The position numbers and the translations under genes were made by a program. Below are positions 1 to 9,053 of a stretch of DNA of 47,080 bases, in pieces (within the stretch, counting starts at the first letter, position 1; every line of letters begins with the position of its first letter). The DNA lies in the NCBI GenBank assembly GCA_014381925.1, contig JACNKR010000029.1, positions 1 to 47,080 on the forward strand, read 5' to 3'. The notes under the pieces were generated by a model. That model did not search any database, had not been told where the DNA came from, and worked only from the letters and a program-made list of their open reading frames with translations. The DNA is from Fidelibacterota bacterium. Its GTDB lineage: Bacteria > Fidelibacterota > Marinisomatia > SCGC-AAA003-L08 > GCA-2689995.

Positions 1-2151
1 TTACTTTTTACTTTTAAAGCGATCAAAAGCACTTTTATGCTGAGAACATAAATTTTTTGGTTTATAATCCTTTAAGAATATTTCTTTTGTAAGTGGACAA
101 TATCGAGTTGGTTTATCATAAGTTTCAGAACAAATTTCTAATTCGGTAACACCATCTGGCATTTCCCAATCTTCAATAGGCCATTCTTTTTTATTATAAA
201 TCTCTTTTATTGTATTTGCAAAAATAGGAAGCGCCGCAGAGGAACCATATTGCGTTTGACCTAAAGATACTCCAGGGTCATCAAGACCAACCCAAACACC
301 TATAGCTATTTGAGGTGTATATCCCACAAACCATGCATCTGTTTTACCATTTGTTGTCCCTGTTTTGCCTGCAAGTGGTCGTCTAAATTTATATTTCCAT
401 CGAATTGAACCACCGGTACCTTCATCAATCACAGAGCGCATCATATCTCTAATAATATAAATCAAATCTTCATTTTTTACTTCTTTTGAATCAGGATGAA
501 ATTCTCTTAAAACTCGACCATATCTATTTTCAATACTTTTAATGAAAAATGGTTTATTTAAAACACCATTATTACCAATTGCTGCATAAGCTGAAGTTAT
601 TTCAATAGGATAAACTTCTGAAACACCTAATGCAATTGAATTTACAGCACGAATATTCGTTGTTAATCCAAACATTTCTGCATTCTTTTTTATCTGCCAT
701 GGACTTACTAATTCTTTTACAATTCTCACAGAAATTAAGTTTAAGGATTTTTTTAATCCATATCGCATTGTTTCTAACATGCTTGTAGAACCATCATGGT
801 TTTGAGGATTCCACCGAACTGTATCATCAATAAAAACAACTAAAGGTTGATTTAAAATTTGCTTCGTTGGAGGAATTCCTTTTTCTAATGCAGTCATATA
901 AATAAATGGTTTAAATACTGATCCCGGTTGGCGTTTTGCTTGTGTTGCTCGATTAAAATGATCACGATATTCTTTTTCATTTCGCCCACCAACCATTGCT
1001 AATACTTCACCATTTTTTACATCAATCACAACGGCTGCCCCTTGCACCAAAAATTGATTTTTTAATTCTGGGGGTATAGGCCTATTATCATTAATAATAG
1101 CTAAAATAGAATCTTTAGGAAATCCCGTTTTTGATAGTGCTTTTTTTAATTTTTTTGGACTATTAATAAATTCCTTTTGAAGCACTTTTTGATTTCGTTC
1201 CATCCCCTCATCAAATGCTTTCTCTAAGATTGATTGAATTTCCATATCTAAAGTTGTATGTATAATTAATCCATCTTCATAGAGATTAATATTTAATTCT
1301 TCATCTATTTTCTCAAGTTCTCGTCGTACATGTTCTGAAAAATAGGGTGCTAATCCTGAATTAATAGTACCTGTTTCAGGAATTACATTTTCCGCAAGTG
1401 CAATTTCATTTTGTTTATCCGTTATATATCCAACATGATTCATACTTCTCAGAACAATTTTTTTTCTAATTTTTGCCTTTTCGGGGTGATTAATAGGTGA
1501 ATAATATGCAGGTGCAGGAAGTAAACCAATAATTGTTGCTGACTCAGCTAGGGATAAATCTTTTGCTTCACAACCAAAATAATATAACGAAGCGGATTGG
1601 ACACCATATCGACCATGACCAAAATATACAGAATTTAGATAAAGTTCCATAATTTCAGATTTAGTAAATGTTTTCTCAATTTGAATAGCAGTGAGAAGTT
1701 CTTTTAACTTTCGGGTGATTGTCTTTTTAAATCCAATCGTATTATACATATTTCGAGCAAGTTGTTGGGTTAATGTGCTTGCACCTTGTCGAGTGCTTAA
1801 AGTAATAATATCAATAAAAATTGCTCTAAAAATACCTTTTATATCTACGCCAGAATGTTCATAAAAATCTCTATCTTCCATGGATAGTACTGCATTAATT
1901 AAATTCTGTGGCATTTTACCTAAAGGAATTACATCTCGTTTTTGGATGTACAATTCTTTTAAAAGTCGATTATCACTCGACATAATTTTTGAAATTGTTT
2001 CAGGATTAAATTTACGCAGTTCTTCAAGAGATGGTAAATCTCTAGATAGAACGATTAAAAATATGACACCCCCAATAAAAGCAGTAAAAAGAAGGAGAAA
2101 GGTATTTAAAAATACCTTTTTAAAAGGTGTTGATTTTCCCCTTTTAGGCAA
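1..2151 (-). CDS. Class A penicillin-binding protein 1A (transglycosylase/transpeptidase)
   Basis: Bifunctional peptidoglycan synthase that polymerises lipid II and cross-links stem peptides, anchored in the inner membrane. The 716-residue protein has a short cytosolic basic start, one membrane segment at about 13-36, and a GT51 domain with EDRDFYEHSG (catalytic Glu92) and RQGASTLTQQLARN at 121-134. The transpeptidase domain carries SVFK (Ser411), SLN (469-471) and KTGTT (596-600). Length is normal for PBP1A. The start is TTG: an in-frame TAA lies four codons upstream and the next Met is residue 57, inside the fold, so TTG is the only sensible start. It follows fumC with a 2-nt gap and is the last gene of the korAB-fumC run. 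No clear Shine-Dalgarno. All catalytic motifs are present, so it is very probably active. Confidence 0.95.
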   Translation of the reverse strand: MPKRGKSTPFKKVFLNTFLLLFTAFIGGVIFLIVLSRDLPSLEELRKFNPETISKIMSSDNRLLKELYIQKRDVIPLGKMPQNLINAVLSMEDRDFYEHSGVDIKGIFRAIFIDIITLSTRQGASTLTQQLARNMYNTIGFKKTITRKLKELLTAIQIEKTFTKSEIMELYLNSVYFGHGRYGVQSASLYYFGCEAKDLSLAESATIIGLLPAPAYYSPINHPEKAKIRKKIVLRSMNHVGYITDKQNEIALAENVIPETGTINSGLAPYFSEHVRRELEKIDEELNINLYEDGLIIHTTLDMEIQSILEKAFDEGMERNQKVLQKEFINSPKKLKKALSKTGFPKDSILAIINDNRPIPPELKNQFLVQGAAVVIDVKNGEVLAMVGGRNEKEYRDHFNRATQAKRQPGSVFKPFIYMTALEKGIPPTKQILNQPLVVFIDDTVRWNPQNHDGSTSMLETMRYGLKKSLNLISVRIVKELVSPWQIKKNAEMFGLTTNIRAVNSIALGVSEVYPIEITSAYAAIGNNGVLNKPFFIKSIENRYGRVLREFHPDSKEVKNEDLIYIIRDMMRSVIDEGTGGSIRWKYKFRRPLAGKTGTTNGKTDAWFVGYTPQIAIGVWVGLDDPGVSLGQTQYGSSAALPIFANTIKEIYNKKEWPIEDWEMPDGVTELEICSETYDKPTRYCPLTKEIFLKDYKPKNLCSQHKSAFDRFKSKK

Positions 2152-2153
2152 AT

Positions 2154-3539
2154 TTATGAATTAGGTTCGGTCATTGACCGTGGGTCTAATAATTTATTTA
2201 ACTCTTCTTCTGAAAGAATTTGATCTTCTAAGGCTATTTCTCTTACTGTTTTACCTGACTCAAATGCTTTATGTGCAATACCAGCAGCTTTATCATATCC
2301 AATAACAGGTGCAAGAGATGTACACATTGCTAAACTACCTTCAATGTAATTATTACATTTTTTCTCATCAGCAATTAGGCCATCAACTAATTTCTCAGTA
2401 AACATTTTGGATGCATTACTTAAAATTTGAATCGATTGCAATAAATTATGTGCAATTAATGGTAGCATTAAATTTAATTCAAAAAAACCACCTTGACCAC
2501 CTAATGTGATTGCAAGATCATTTCCAATTACTTGAGCACAAGTTTGAATCATTGCCTCACAAATAACTGGATTTACCTTTCCTGGCATAATAGAAGATCC
2601 CGGTTGTACGGCAGGTAATATTAATTCACCTAATCCTGCTCTTGGACCTGAGCCCAACCAACGAATATCATTTGCAATTTTAGATAATGAAACAGCGATT
2701 GTTTTTAATGCACCAGATAATTCTACAGATGCATCTTGTGATGCTTGAGCTTCAAAATGATTTTCAGCTTCTTTAAAATTAACACCTGAGTAAAGCGAAA
2801 TTTCTTCAGCAATTCGTTTTCCAAATTCTTTATGTGTATTTATTCCAGTACCAACAGCGGTACCACCTTGTGCTAATTCTGATAATAAAAGCTGTGCATT
2901 TTTTAATCTAACGATTCCATTTTTTACCATGTGAGCATATCCAGAAAATTCTTGCCCTAACCGAATTGGGGTAGCATCCTGTAAATGAGTTCGCCCAATT
3001 TTCATTATGGAGTCAAATTCTTTTGCTTTATTCTCTAATGATTTTTGTAATTTTTCTAAGGAAGGTATTAATGTTTTTTGAACCTCAATATTTGCTGAAA
3101 CATGAATTGCCGTTGGAAAAACATCGTTCGAAGATTGTCCAAAATTCACATGGTCATTAGGGTGCACCGGAAACCGTTCACCAATTTTTCCTCCCATTAT
3201 CTCAGAAGCACGATTTGCAATTGTTTCATTTGTATTCATATTACTTGATGTGCCAGATCCTGTTTGGAAAATATCTACAATAAATTGATCATTAAATTTA
3301 CCTGTAATCACCTCATCTGAAGCAGATACAATTGCATCTTTAATATCATTTTGAATAAATCCGAGATTATGGTTCACAATAGAAGCTGACCGCTTAATAA
3401 TTCCCAATGCTTTTATCATTGGATTTGGTAATTTTAAATCGCTAACAGGGAAATTTTCAAATGCTCTTTGTGTTTGGGCTCCATAATATGCATTATCAGG
3501 TACGAGCATATCACCCATTGAGTCATGCTCAATTCTCAT
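2154..3539 (-). CDS. fumC: Class II fumarate hydratase
   Basis: Interconverts fumarate and L-malate in the TCA cycle as an iron-independent soluble tetramer. The 461-residue length is typical of FumC. The family signature GSSIMPGKVNP is at 314-324, with the catalytic-loop serines 315-316. Other conserved stretches are SGTSSNMNTNE (about 95-105) and GRTHLQDATP (about 182-191) with the general-region His185. GSSIMPGKVNP is shared with aspartase and argininosuccinate lyase relatives, but the overall pattern fits FumC best. The ATG start is preceded by AAGGA at 8 nt, a good ribosome-binding site. It sits downstream of korA, korB and a CBS-domain gene, which supports a TCA-cycle operon. Confidence 0.94.
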   Translation of the reverse strand: MRIEHDSMGDMLVPDNAYYGAQTQRAFENFPVSDLKLPNPMIKALGIIKRSASIVNHNLGFIQNDIKDAIVSASDEVITGKFNDQFIVDIFQTGSGTSSNMNTNETIANRASEIMGGKIGERFPVHPNDHVNFGQSSNDVFPTAIHVSANIEVQKTLIPSLEKLQKSLENKAKEFDSIMKIGRTHLQDATPIRLGQEFSGYAHMVKNGIVRLKNAQLLLSELAQGGTAVGTGINTHKEFGKRIAEEISLYSGVNFKEAENHFEAQASQDASVELSGALKTIAVSLSKIANDIRWLGSGPRAGLGELILPAVQPGSSIMPGKVNPVICEAMIQTCAQVIGNDLAITLGGQGGFFELNLMLPLIAHNLLQSIQILSNASKMFTEKLVDGLIADEKKCNNYIEGSLAMCTSLAPVIGYDKAAGIAHKAFESGKTVREIALEDQILSEEELNKLLDPRSMTEPNS

Positions 3540-3568
3540 ATTCTATGTCCTTAATTATTAAAGGTAAG

Positions 3569-4105
3569 TTAACCGCCTTCGCGAGATGTTTCACCTCTTA
3601 TCGGTTTTGGTGGTAAGTTAACAATTTCATCAAAAAAGAATTCGCCTAAATGATTTATTATACTTTGCATGCTCAATACACCTAAAGGATTCCTTTTATT
3701 ATTTATTAATGGTACATGCCTAAAACCACCAGAGACCATTTTATTAAGTGCAAAAGCAATTGGATCTTCAAGTCTTAAACATTCAGGATTAGGGGTCATA
3801 TATTTAGATATAATTTCATTATTTAAATCTAATCTCTGGCCTAAAACTTTTTTCATTGCATCTCTTTCAGTAAAAATTCCACTGATTTTATTATCATTTT
3901 CAAGCAATACGCAACCCATACTATATTGCTGAAGTTTATTAATAACATCTATTAATGGTGAATCATCAGTCATTGAAACAAATTTATATTTAGGGAGCAA
4001 ATTAATTGGATCATGTAAAGAGAATGCAACATTTAACTTTTGTTGCTTATCATGTTTACCATCACTAAACATTTGTTCTAATTCATCATCAAAAATATCA
4101 AACAT
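3569..4105 (-). CDS. Tandem CBS-domain protein
   Basis: Small cytosolic protein of 178 residues with a roughly 40-residue acidic leader followed by two CBS repeats, about 45-95 and 105-160. Each repeat ends in the usual beta-strand pattern (CVLLENDNKISGIFTERD; HVPLINNKRNPLGVLSMQ). Such CBS pairs usually bind adenine nucleotides and act as energy-state sensors. No catalytic domain is attached. It lies between korB and fumC (19 nt from korB), with its own AGGGAG ribosome-binding site. A regulatory role for the 2-oxoacid oxidoreductase or fumarase is possible but is only inferred from position. I do not recognise a named gene. Confidence 0.85.
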   Translation of the reverse strand: MFDIFDDELEQMFSDGKHDKQQKLNVAFSLHDPINLLPKYKFVSMTDDSPLIDVINKLQQYSMGCVLLENDNKISGIFTERDAMKKVLGQRLDLNNEIISKYMTPNPECLRLEDPIAFALNKMVSGGFRHVPLINNKRNPLGVLSMQSIINHLGEFFFDEIVNLPPKPIRGETSREGG

Positions 4106-4123
4106 ATTTTACTCCCTTGTTTA

Positions 4124-5128
4124 TTATTTAATCTCCCAAGTATGACTTGATCTAATTAATTCATCAAAATTTGCAGTTGGCATATTTACTTTTGCATTAT
4201 CTATCTGATTAATTAATAATTCTTCATAAGTAGGTTTTAATTCTTCATAGAATACACCTAATGGCTTTGGAAATTCGGGTTGATATGTTAAATCACTTAA
4301 TAATAATGCCAAATTCTTATCTTTTTTATTATGAACTAAAATATCATCCTTAGAAAATTGACTTCCAATATCAATAATTTCAAATTGGCTACCATTTAAT
4401 CTTAAGCCTTTATTCTTATCTTTTCCAAATATCATTGGTTGCCCATGGTCTAATTGTAATTGTGTTTCCATTTTAGTTTCTCTTTCAGTCAAATCTGAAA
4501 AAGCGCCATTGTTAAATATATTACAATTTTGATAGATTTCTACATAAGATGTCCCCTTATGTTCATAGGCTTTTTGTAAAACACCATGCAAATGTTTTTG
4601 TTCCCTGTCAAGCGATCGTGCAACAAATGTTGCTCCTGCTCCTAATGCTAAAGAAGGTGGGTTAAATGGGTAATCTAATGAACCCATTGGAGAAGATTTT
4701 GTCTTTTTCCCTGGTTCAGATGTAGGAGAGTATTGCCCTTTTGTTAATCCATATATTCGATTATTAAACATTAAAATATTAATATCAAAATTACGACGAA
4801 GTAAATGAATAAAATGGTTACCACCAATTGCCATTGCATCGCCATCACCAGTTATAACCCAAACTGATAAATTTGGATTTGTAATTTTAGCACCAGCTGC
4901 TAATGCAGGTGCCCGTCCATGAATACTATGGAATCCGTAAGTATTCATATAATATGGGAATCGACTGGAACACCCTATTCCTGAAACAACAAGAAAATTT
5001 TCTTTTTTTATTCCAAACTCGGGGAATAATTTTTGAACCTGAGATAAAATTGCATAATCACCACAGCCAGGGCACCATCTTACTTCTTGATCTGAAACAA
5101 AGTCTTTTTTTGTTAAAGGTATGCTCAT
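4124..5128 (-). CDS. korB: 2-oxoglutarate:ferredoxin oxidoreductase, beta subunit
   Basis: Thiamine-diphosphate subunit of a 2-oxoacid:ferredoxin oxidoreductase. The enzyme interconverts 2-oxoglutarate with succinyl-CoA and CO2 using ferredoxin. The 334-residue protein shows WCPGCGDYAIL at about 18-28 and the ThDP/Mg motif GDGDAMAIGGNHFIH, followed by NNRIYGLTKGQYSPTS and MGSLDYPFNPPSLALGAGA. These are typical of the KorB/OorB type rather than pyruvate-specific enzymes. The ATG has GGAGG at 7 nt. It is 2 nt downstream of korA, so the subunits are co-transcribed. Substrate assignment to 2-oxoglutarate rests on family resemblance and on fumC downstream; another 2-oxoacid cannot be excluded. Confidence 0.9.
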   Translation of the reverse strand: MSIPLTKKDFVSDQEVRWCPGCGDYAILSQVQKLFPEFGIKKENFLVVSGIGCSSRFPYYMNTYGFHSIHGRAPALAAGAKITNPNLSVWVITGDGDAMAIGGNHFIHLLRRNFDINILMFNNRIYGLTKGQYSPTSEPGKKTKSSPMGSLDYPFNPPSLALGAGATFVARSLDREQKHLHGVLQKAYEHKGTSYVEIYQNCNIFNNGAFSDLTERETKMETQLQLDHGQPMIFGKDKNKGLRLNGSQFEIIDIGSQFSKDDILVHNKKDKNLALLLSDLTYQPEFPKPLGVFYEELKPTYEELLINQIDNAKVNMPTANFDELIRSSHTWEIK

Positions 5129-5130
5129 TA

Positions 5131-6972
5131 TTAACCCTCCACCAATTCTTTTATTTTATTATAAATTTCATGTAATGTAAATGGTTTACCTTGAATTTTA
5201 TTAAATGCGATAGCATCTACTAAATATTTAGATCTAATTAGCATTGATAATTGCCCCATATTTAATTCAGGAATAATCACCTTTTGAAATTTCAAAAGTA
5301 CATCCCCTAAATTAGCAGGAAATGGATTAATATGCCTTAAATGTAAATGTGATACAGATAATCCTTCTTCGATAGCAAGTTCAACCGCAGACCTAATTGC
5401 ACCATAAGTTGAACCCCAACCAAGAATAAGTAATTGACCCGACTCTTCGCCAAAAGGTACCGCTGATTCTATATCATTAGCGATTACTTCAACCTTATCA
5501 TGTCTTAATCGTGTCATTTGATCATGATTCATTGGGTCATAACATACATTTCCATCGCCATCAGATTTTTCTAATCCACCTACACGATGTTCCATTCCTT
5601 CAGTTCCAGGAACCGCCCAATCTCTCGCAAGAGTATCTTTGTCATGTGTATATGGCTGGAAACCATTCGGGTTCGTAACTTTCCGAGTTGGAATTTCAGG
5701 CATATCGCTTAATGATGGAATTAACCATGGTTCCGATCCATTTGCTAAATACCCATCCGTTAATAAAAATACAGGCATCATATATTTTAATGCAATTCTG
5801 CATGCTTCAAATGCCGCATAATAACAGTCACCAGGCGAATATGGTGCAATAATTGGATTAGGAGCATCGCCATTACGACTAAACATTGCCTGTAATAAAT
5901 CAGATTGTTCTGTTTTTGTTGGTAAACCTGTTGAAGGCCCGCCTCGTTGTACATTAATAATAACAAGTGGTAATTCAGTAATTGTTGCAAGACCAATAGC
6001 TTCTGTTTTTAAGGCTACACCTGGTCCACTTGTTGCTGTAATGGCTAAATCTCCAGCAAAAGAAGCACCAATTGTACTCATTATTCCTGCAATTTCATCT
6101 TCGGCTTGAAATGTTTTGACTCCAAAATGTTTATAAGCAGATAAATAATGTAAGACATCACTGGCAGGTGTGATTGGATAACCACCATAGAATACTTCTA
6201 ATCCAGATTTTTGTGCTGCTGCTAATACTCCATAAGCAGTTGCTTGATTTCCCATAATATTTCGATATAAACCTTTTTTGAGAGTAGCCTTTGGTACCCT
6301 AAAAGTAGTTCGAATTATTTCAACGGTTTCGCCATAATTAATTCCAGCTTTTAATGCTCGAGTATTAACTTCTACAATCTCAGGTTTTTTTGCAAATTTT
6401 TCGTTTAAAAATTTAATGGTTGAATCAGGTTCTCTTTCATATAACCAAAATAAAATTCCAAGAGCAAACATATTTGTACTTCGGGTTACTATTTTAGGTT
6501 TTAAATCAATTCCCTTAGCAATAGTGATAACTAACTTATTCATATCCACTTGGATGAGGCGATATGCTTTTAATGAACCATCTTCTAATGGATTTTGTTC
6601 ATAACCAGCTAATTTTAAATTTTTGGGAGTATAATTAGCCGTATTTACTAATAACATTCCATTTTCTTTTAAATCTTGAAGATGTACTTTTAGTGCAGCA
6701 GGGTTCATTGCTACTAACACATCTAAAATATCTCCAGGTGTATGAATATCCTTGCTTGAAAATTGAAGTTGGAAAGAACTTACTCCTGCAAGAGATCCGG
6801 CAGGGGCTCGAATTTCAGCTGGGAAATCTGGAAATGTTGAAATATCATTCCCAAAAATTGCGGAATTTTCGGTAAATTGATTACCGGTTAACTGCATACC
6901 ATCACCTGAATCACCGGCAAATCGTATCGTAACTAAATCTAATTCTTCTGATTGCTTTTTAACTTGTGTCAT
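5131..6972 (-). CDS. korA: 2-oxoglutarate:ferredoxin oxidoreductase, fused gamma-alpha subunit
   Basis: Partner of KorB. The N-terminal gamma-type domain (about 15-200) has RFAGDSGDGMQLTGNQF. The alpha pyrimidine-binding domain (about 235-610) has GGYPITPASDVLHYL, FQAEDEIAGIMSTIGASFAG and TSGPGVALKTEAIGLA. The 613-residue length is right for a gamma-alpha fusion. No 4Fe-4S cluster motif is seen, as expected for the KorAB type, which uses a separate ferredoxin. It is the first gene of its run: 133 bases separate it from the next minus-strand gene. The ATG has a distant AAAGGA, about 13 nt upstream. Confidence 0.92.
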   Translation of the reverse strand: MTQVKKQSEELDLVTIRFAGDSGDGMQLTGNQFTENSAIFGNDISTFPDFPAEIRAPAGSLAGVSSFQLQFSSKDIHTPGDILDVLVAMNPAALKVHLQDLKENGMLLVNTANYTPKNLKLAGYEQNPLEDGSLKAYRLIQVDMNKLVITIAKGIDLKPKIVTRSTNMFALGILFWLYEREPDSTIKFLNEKFAKKPEIVEVNTRALKAGINYGETVEIIRTTFRVPKATLKKGLYRNIMGNQATAYGVLAAAQKSGLEVFYGGYPITPASDVLHYLSAYKHFGVKTFQAEDEIAGIMSTIGASFAGDLAITATSGPGVALKTEAIGLATITELPLVIINVQRGGPSTGLPTKTEQSDLLQAMFSRNGDAPNPIIAPYSPGDCYYAAFEACRIALKYMMPVFLLTDGYLANGSEPWLIPSLSDMPEIPTRKVTNPNGFQPYTHDKDTLARDWAVPGTEGMEHRVGGLEKSDGDGNVCYDPMNHDQMTRLRHDKVEVIANDIESAVPFGEESGQLLILGWGSTYGAIRSAVELAIEEGLSVSHLHLRHINPFPANLGDVLLKFQKVIIPELNMGQLSMLIRSKYLVDAIAFNKIQGKPFTLHEIYNKIKELVEG

Positions 6973-7105
6973 AAGTAAAATTGAATCCTTTTTTTCTTTA
7001 GGAAATGAATAAATATATGTAGAAAATACGAGTATAAATTTAACTATTTATCACATATTCAATAAAAGTAAAAGAATAATTTATTAATGTGAATCCACGA
7101 ATGTT

Positions 7106-7618
7106 TTATTCAATATTTTTATATTCATTTGCAAAATCAATATAATGTTGTGCGCTTTCAAAAATTTCAGATTTTTCAGTTTTATTTATTTGTCTAACGA
7201 CTTTTGCAGGCAATCCAACAACTAGCGAATTAGGTGGAATTTTCATATTCGGAGGAACAACTGCTCCTGCACCAATTAAAGAATTCTCACCAATTATAGC
7301 ATTATCCATAATAATACTACCCATACCAATTAAACAATTATCTTCAATTGTACAACCGTGGATTATTGCATTATGACCAATTGTTACTCCATTTCCAATT
7401 ATTGTTGGAGCAATCCCCGTTGTCACATGAACTGTTGAATTATCTTGAATATTTGTTCGAGAACCAATTTTAATATAATTCATATCTCCTCTTATCACCG
7501 TTCCAAACCAAATATTCACTTCCTCACCCAATTCAACTTCTCCAATAATATCTACAGATTCAGAAATATAACAGGAATTCGGAATAATTGGAGTTTTATT
7601 TCTAAATTTTTTAATCAT
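7106..7618 (-). CDS. Gamma carbonic anhydrase family hexapeptide-repeat protein
   Basis: Left-handed beta-helix protein of 170 residues made of hexapeptide repeats (for example IGNGVTIGHNAIIHG, IGENSLIGAGAVVPP). Three histidines, His64 (TVHVT), His82 (GHN) and His87 (IHG), occupy the positions of the metal triad of gamma carbonic anhydrases. It belongs to the YrdA/PaaY-like branch, many members of which bind metal but have weak or undetermined carbonic anhydrase activity. Its start overlaps the end of the upstream LptF/G-type permease gene by 8 nt. A specific physiological role cannot be given. Confidence 0.85.
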   Translation of the reverse strand: MIKKFRNKTPIIPNSCYISESVDIIGEVELGEEVNIWFGTVIRGDMNYIKIGSRTNIQDNSTVHVTTGIAPTIIGNGVTIGHNAIIHGCTIEDNCLIGMGSIIMDNAIIGENSLIGAGAVVPPNMKIPPNSLVVGLPAKVVRQINKTEKSEIFESAQHYIDFANEYKNIE

Positions 7619-8987
7619 TTTTTTCTTTCGTATTAAAATTAAATATATTTAAAAACTCTAATTTAATTAAAGTTTGTTCTCTAGCCGTTTGAATACATAA
7701 AAATATTCCGAGAGTTCCTAATACCATATTAGGCAACCACATTGCAATAAATGGCGATAATTGGCCTCTATCTGCAAACTCTTCTCCCGCAATTAAAAAC
7801 GCCCAATAAAAAACAAAAAAACCTAAACTAAGTGCAACACTCATCGCAAATCCTCCTTTTCGAGTAATTATCCCAAGAGATGCACCAATTAAAATAAAAA
7901 CCATACTCGCAAATGGAATAGAATATTTTTTATAATATTCAACTTTATATTTTGAAATATATCGATTATATGTTGCAATTAATTTATAATCACTTCTTAT
8001 ACCATGTCTTAAATTTTTCAATCTACGCTTTGAACGAATATATTTTGGACTTTTCTCGCCGAGCGAATCTCTTAATGCACTACTATATTTTATAATTTGG
8101 GCTTCAATAAATGGTTGGTTTACTATTTCTATCGTATCTGGTAATTCTTTTATTAACCGATTTTGTATGCGTTGATAAATTCCATTAATTTTTTCATTAT
8201 AATTTTGAATTTTATTTTTAATCATAATTCCTGTCATTTCTCTATCACTTCTAATTTTACTATCTCGACGAGTGAGACTCATATTGTCCACAGGAATAAA
8301 CACATCATATTTTTCAAATTGGATTTCTCTATAATCTTCTTGGTCTGAGGATAATTCATGGATAACACCACGATTCAAATGCATGATTACCCCATTATAA
8401 ACTGTTTCAATATCTCCCGAATTTGCAATAATAGTTCGTTGTGTACCTTCTTTTTGGTAATTAAAAATCAAGATATCTTTAAAAATATTCTTTTCTCTAC
8501 CACCTAATAGAATGCGATATTCAGGCAATGCATCAATAAAATATCCAACTTCAAATTCTAAATCAGGGCGTTTTCGTGTGATATCTCCAGAAAGTAGCCT
8601 TGCCTTATGATTTGTTTCTGGAAGAACAGTATTATTAAACCATGTCATCCCCGCTGTAATTATTGCTCCAAAAACTAAAGCAGGAAATAGTAACCGCATA
8701 TAGCTAACGCCAGAAGTTCGTAAAGCTGTTATTTCATTATCGCCAGACATTCGCCCAAATGCCATTAATGAAGCAATCAAAACAGCCATTGGAACAGCCA
8801 ATGCCAAAATCCACGCTAAATTAAAAAATACATACTCCACTAAAATTCCCATGGATAAATCCTTTCCTAAAAATTTATCTATGGCCTTCAATAAAAAATT
8901 TGTTAACAATACAAAAATTAAAACGAATAAAGAAATAATAAATGGATATATATGTTCTTTAAGAGTATATCTAAATAGTAGTGACAT
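7611..8987 (-). CDS. LptF/LptG-family (YjgP/YjgQ) lipopolysaccharide export permease
   Basis: Inner-membrane permease of the LptB2FG type, which extracts lipopolysaccharide from the inner membrane. The 458-residue protein has about three N-terminal membrane segments (about 15-35, 55-80, 95-120), a large periplasmic beta-jellyroll region, and three C-terminal segments from about 350. A charged helical stretch (about 245-345, rich in Lys/Arg/Glu) lengthens the periplasmic part relative to the roughly 360-residue E. coli proteins. Whether it is LptF or LptG cannot be decided from one copy. It follows mutS2 after 66 bases and overlaps the hexapeptide-repeat gene by 8 nt. Confidence 0.85.
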   Translation of the reverse strand: MSLLFRYTLKEHIYPFIISLFVLIFVLLTNFLLKAIDKFLGKDLSMGILVEYVFFNLAWILALAVPMAVLIASLMAFGRMSGDNEITALRTSGVSYMRLLFPALVFGAIITAGMTWFNNTVLPETNHKARLLSGDITRKRPDLEFEVGYFIDALPEYRILLGGREKNIFKDILIFNYQKEGTQRTIIANSGDIETVYNGVIMHLNRGVIHELSSDQEDYREIQFEKYDVFIPVDNMSLTRRDSKIRSDREMTGIMIKNKIQNYNEKINGIYQRIQNRLIKELPDTIEIVNQPFIEAQIIKYSSALRDSLGEKSPKYIRSKRRLKNLRHGIRSDYKLIATYNRYISKYKVEYYKKYSIPFASMVFILIGASLGIITRKGGFAMSVALSLGFFVFYWAFLIAGEEFADRGQLSPFIAMWLPNMVLGTLGIFLCIQTAREQTLIKLEFLNIFNFNTKEKND

Positions 8988-9053
8988 GATATAATTTAGG
9001 TGTAATTGTAAATTTGTTTTTAGAATTCATCCGAAGTTTAATACTTCATATTT

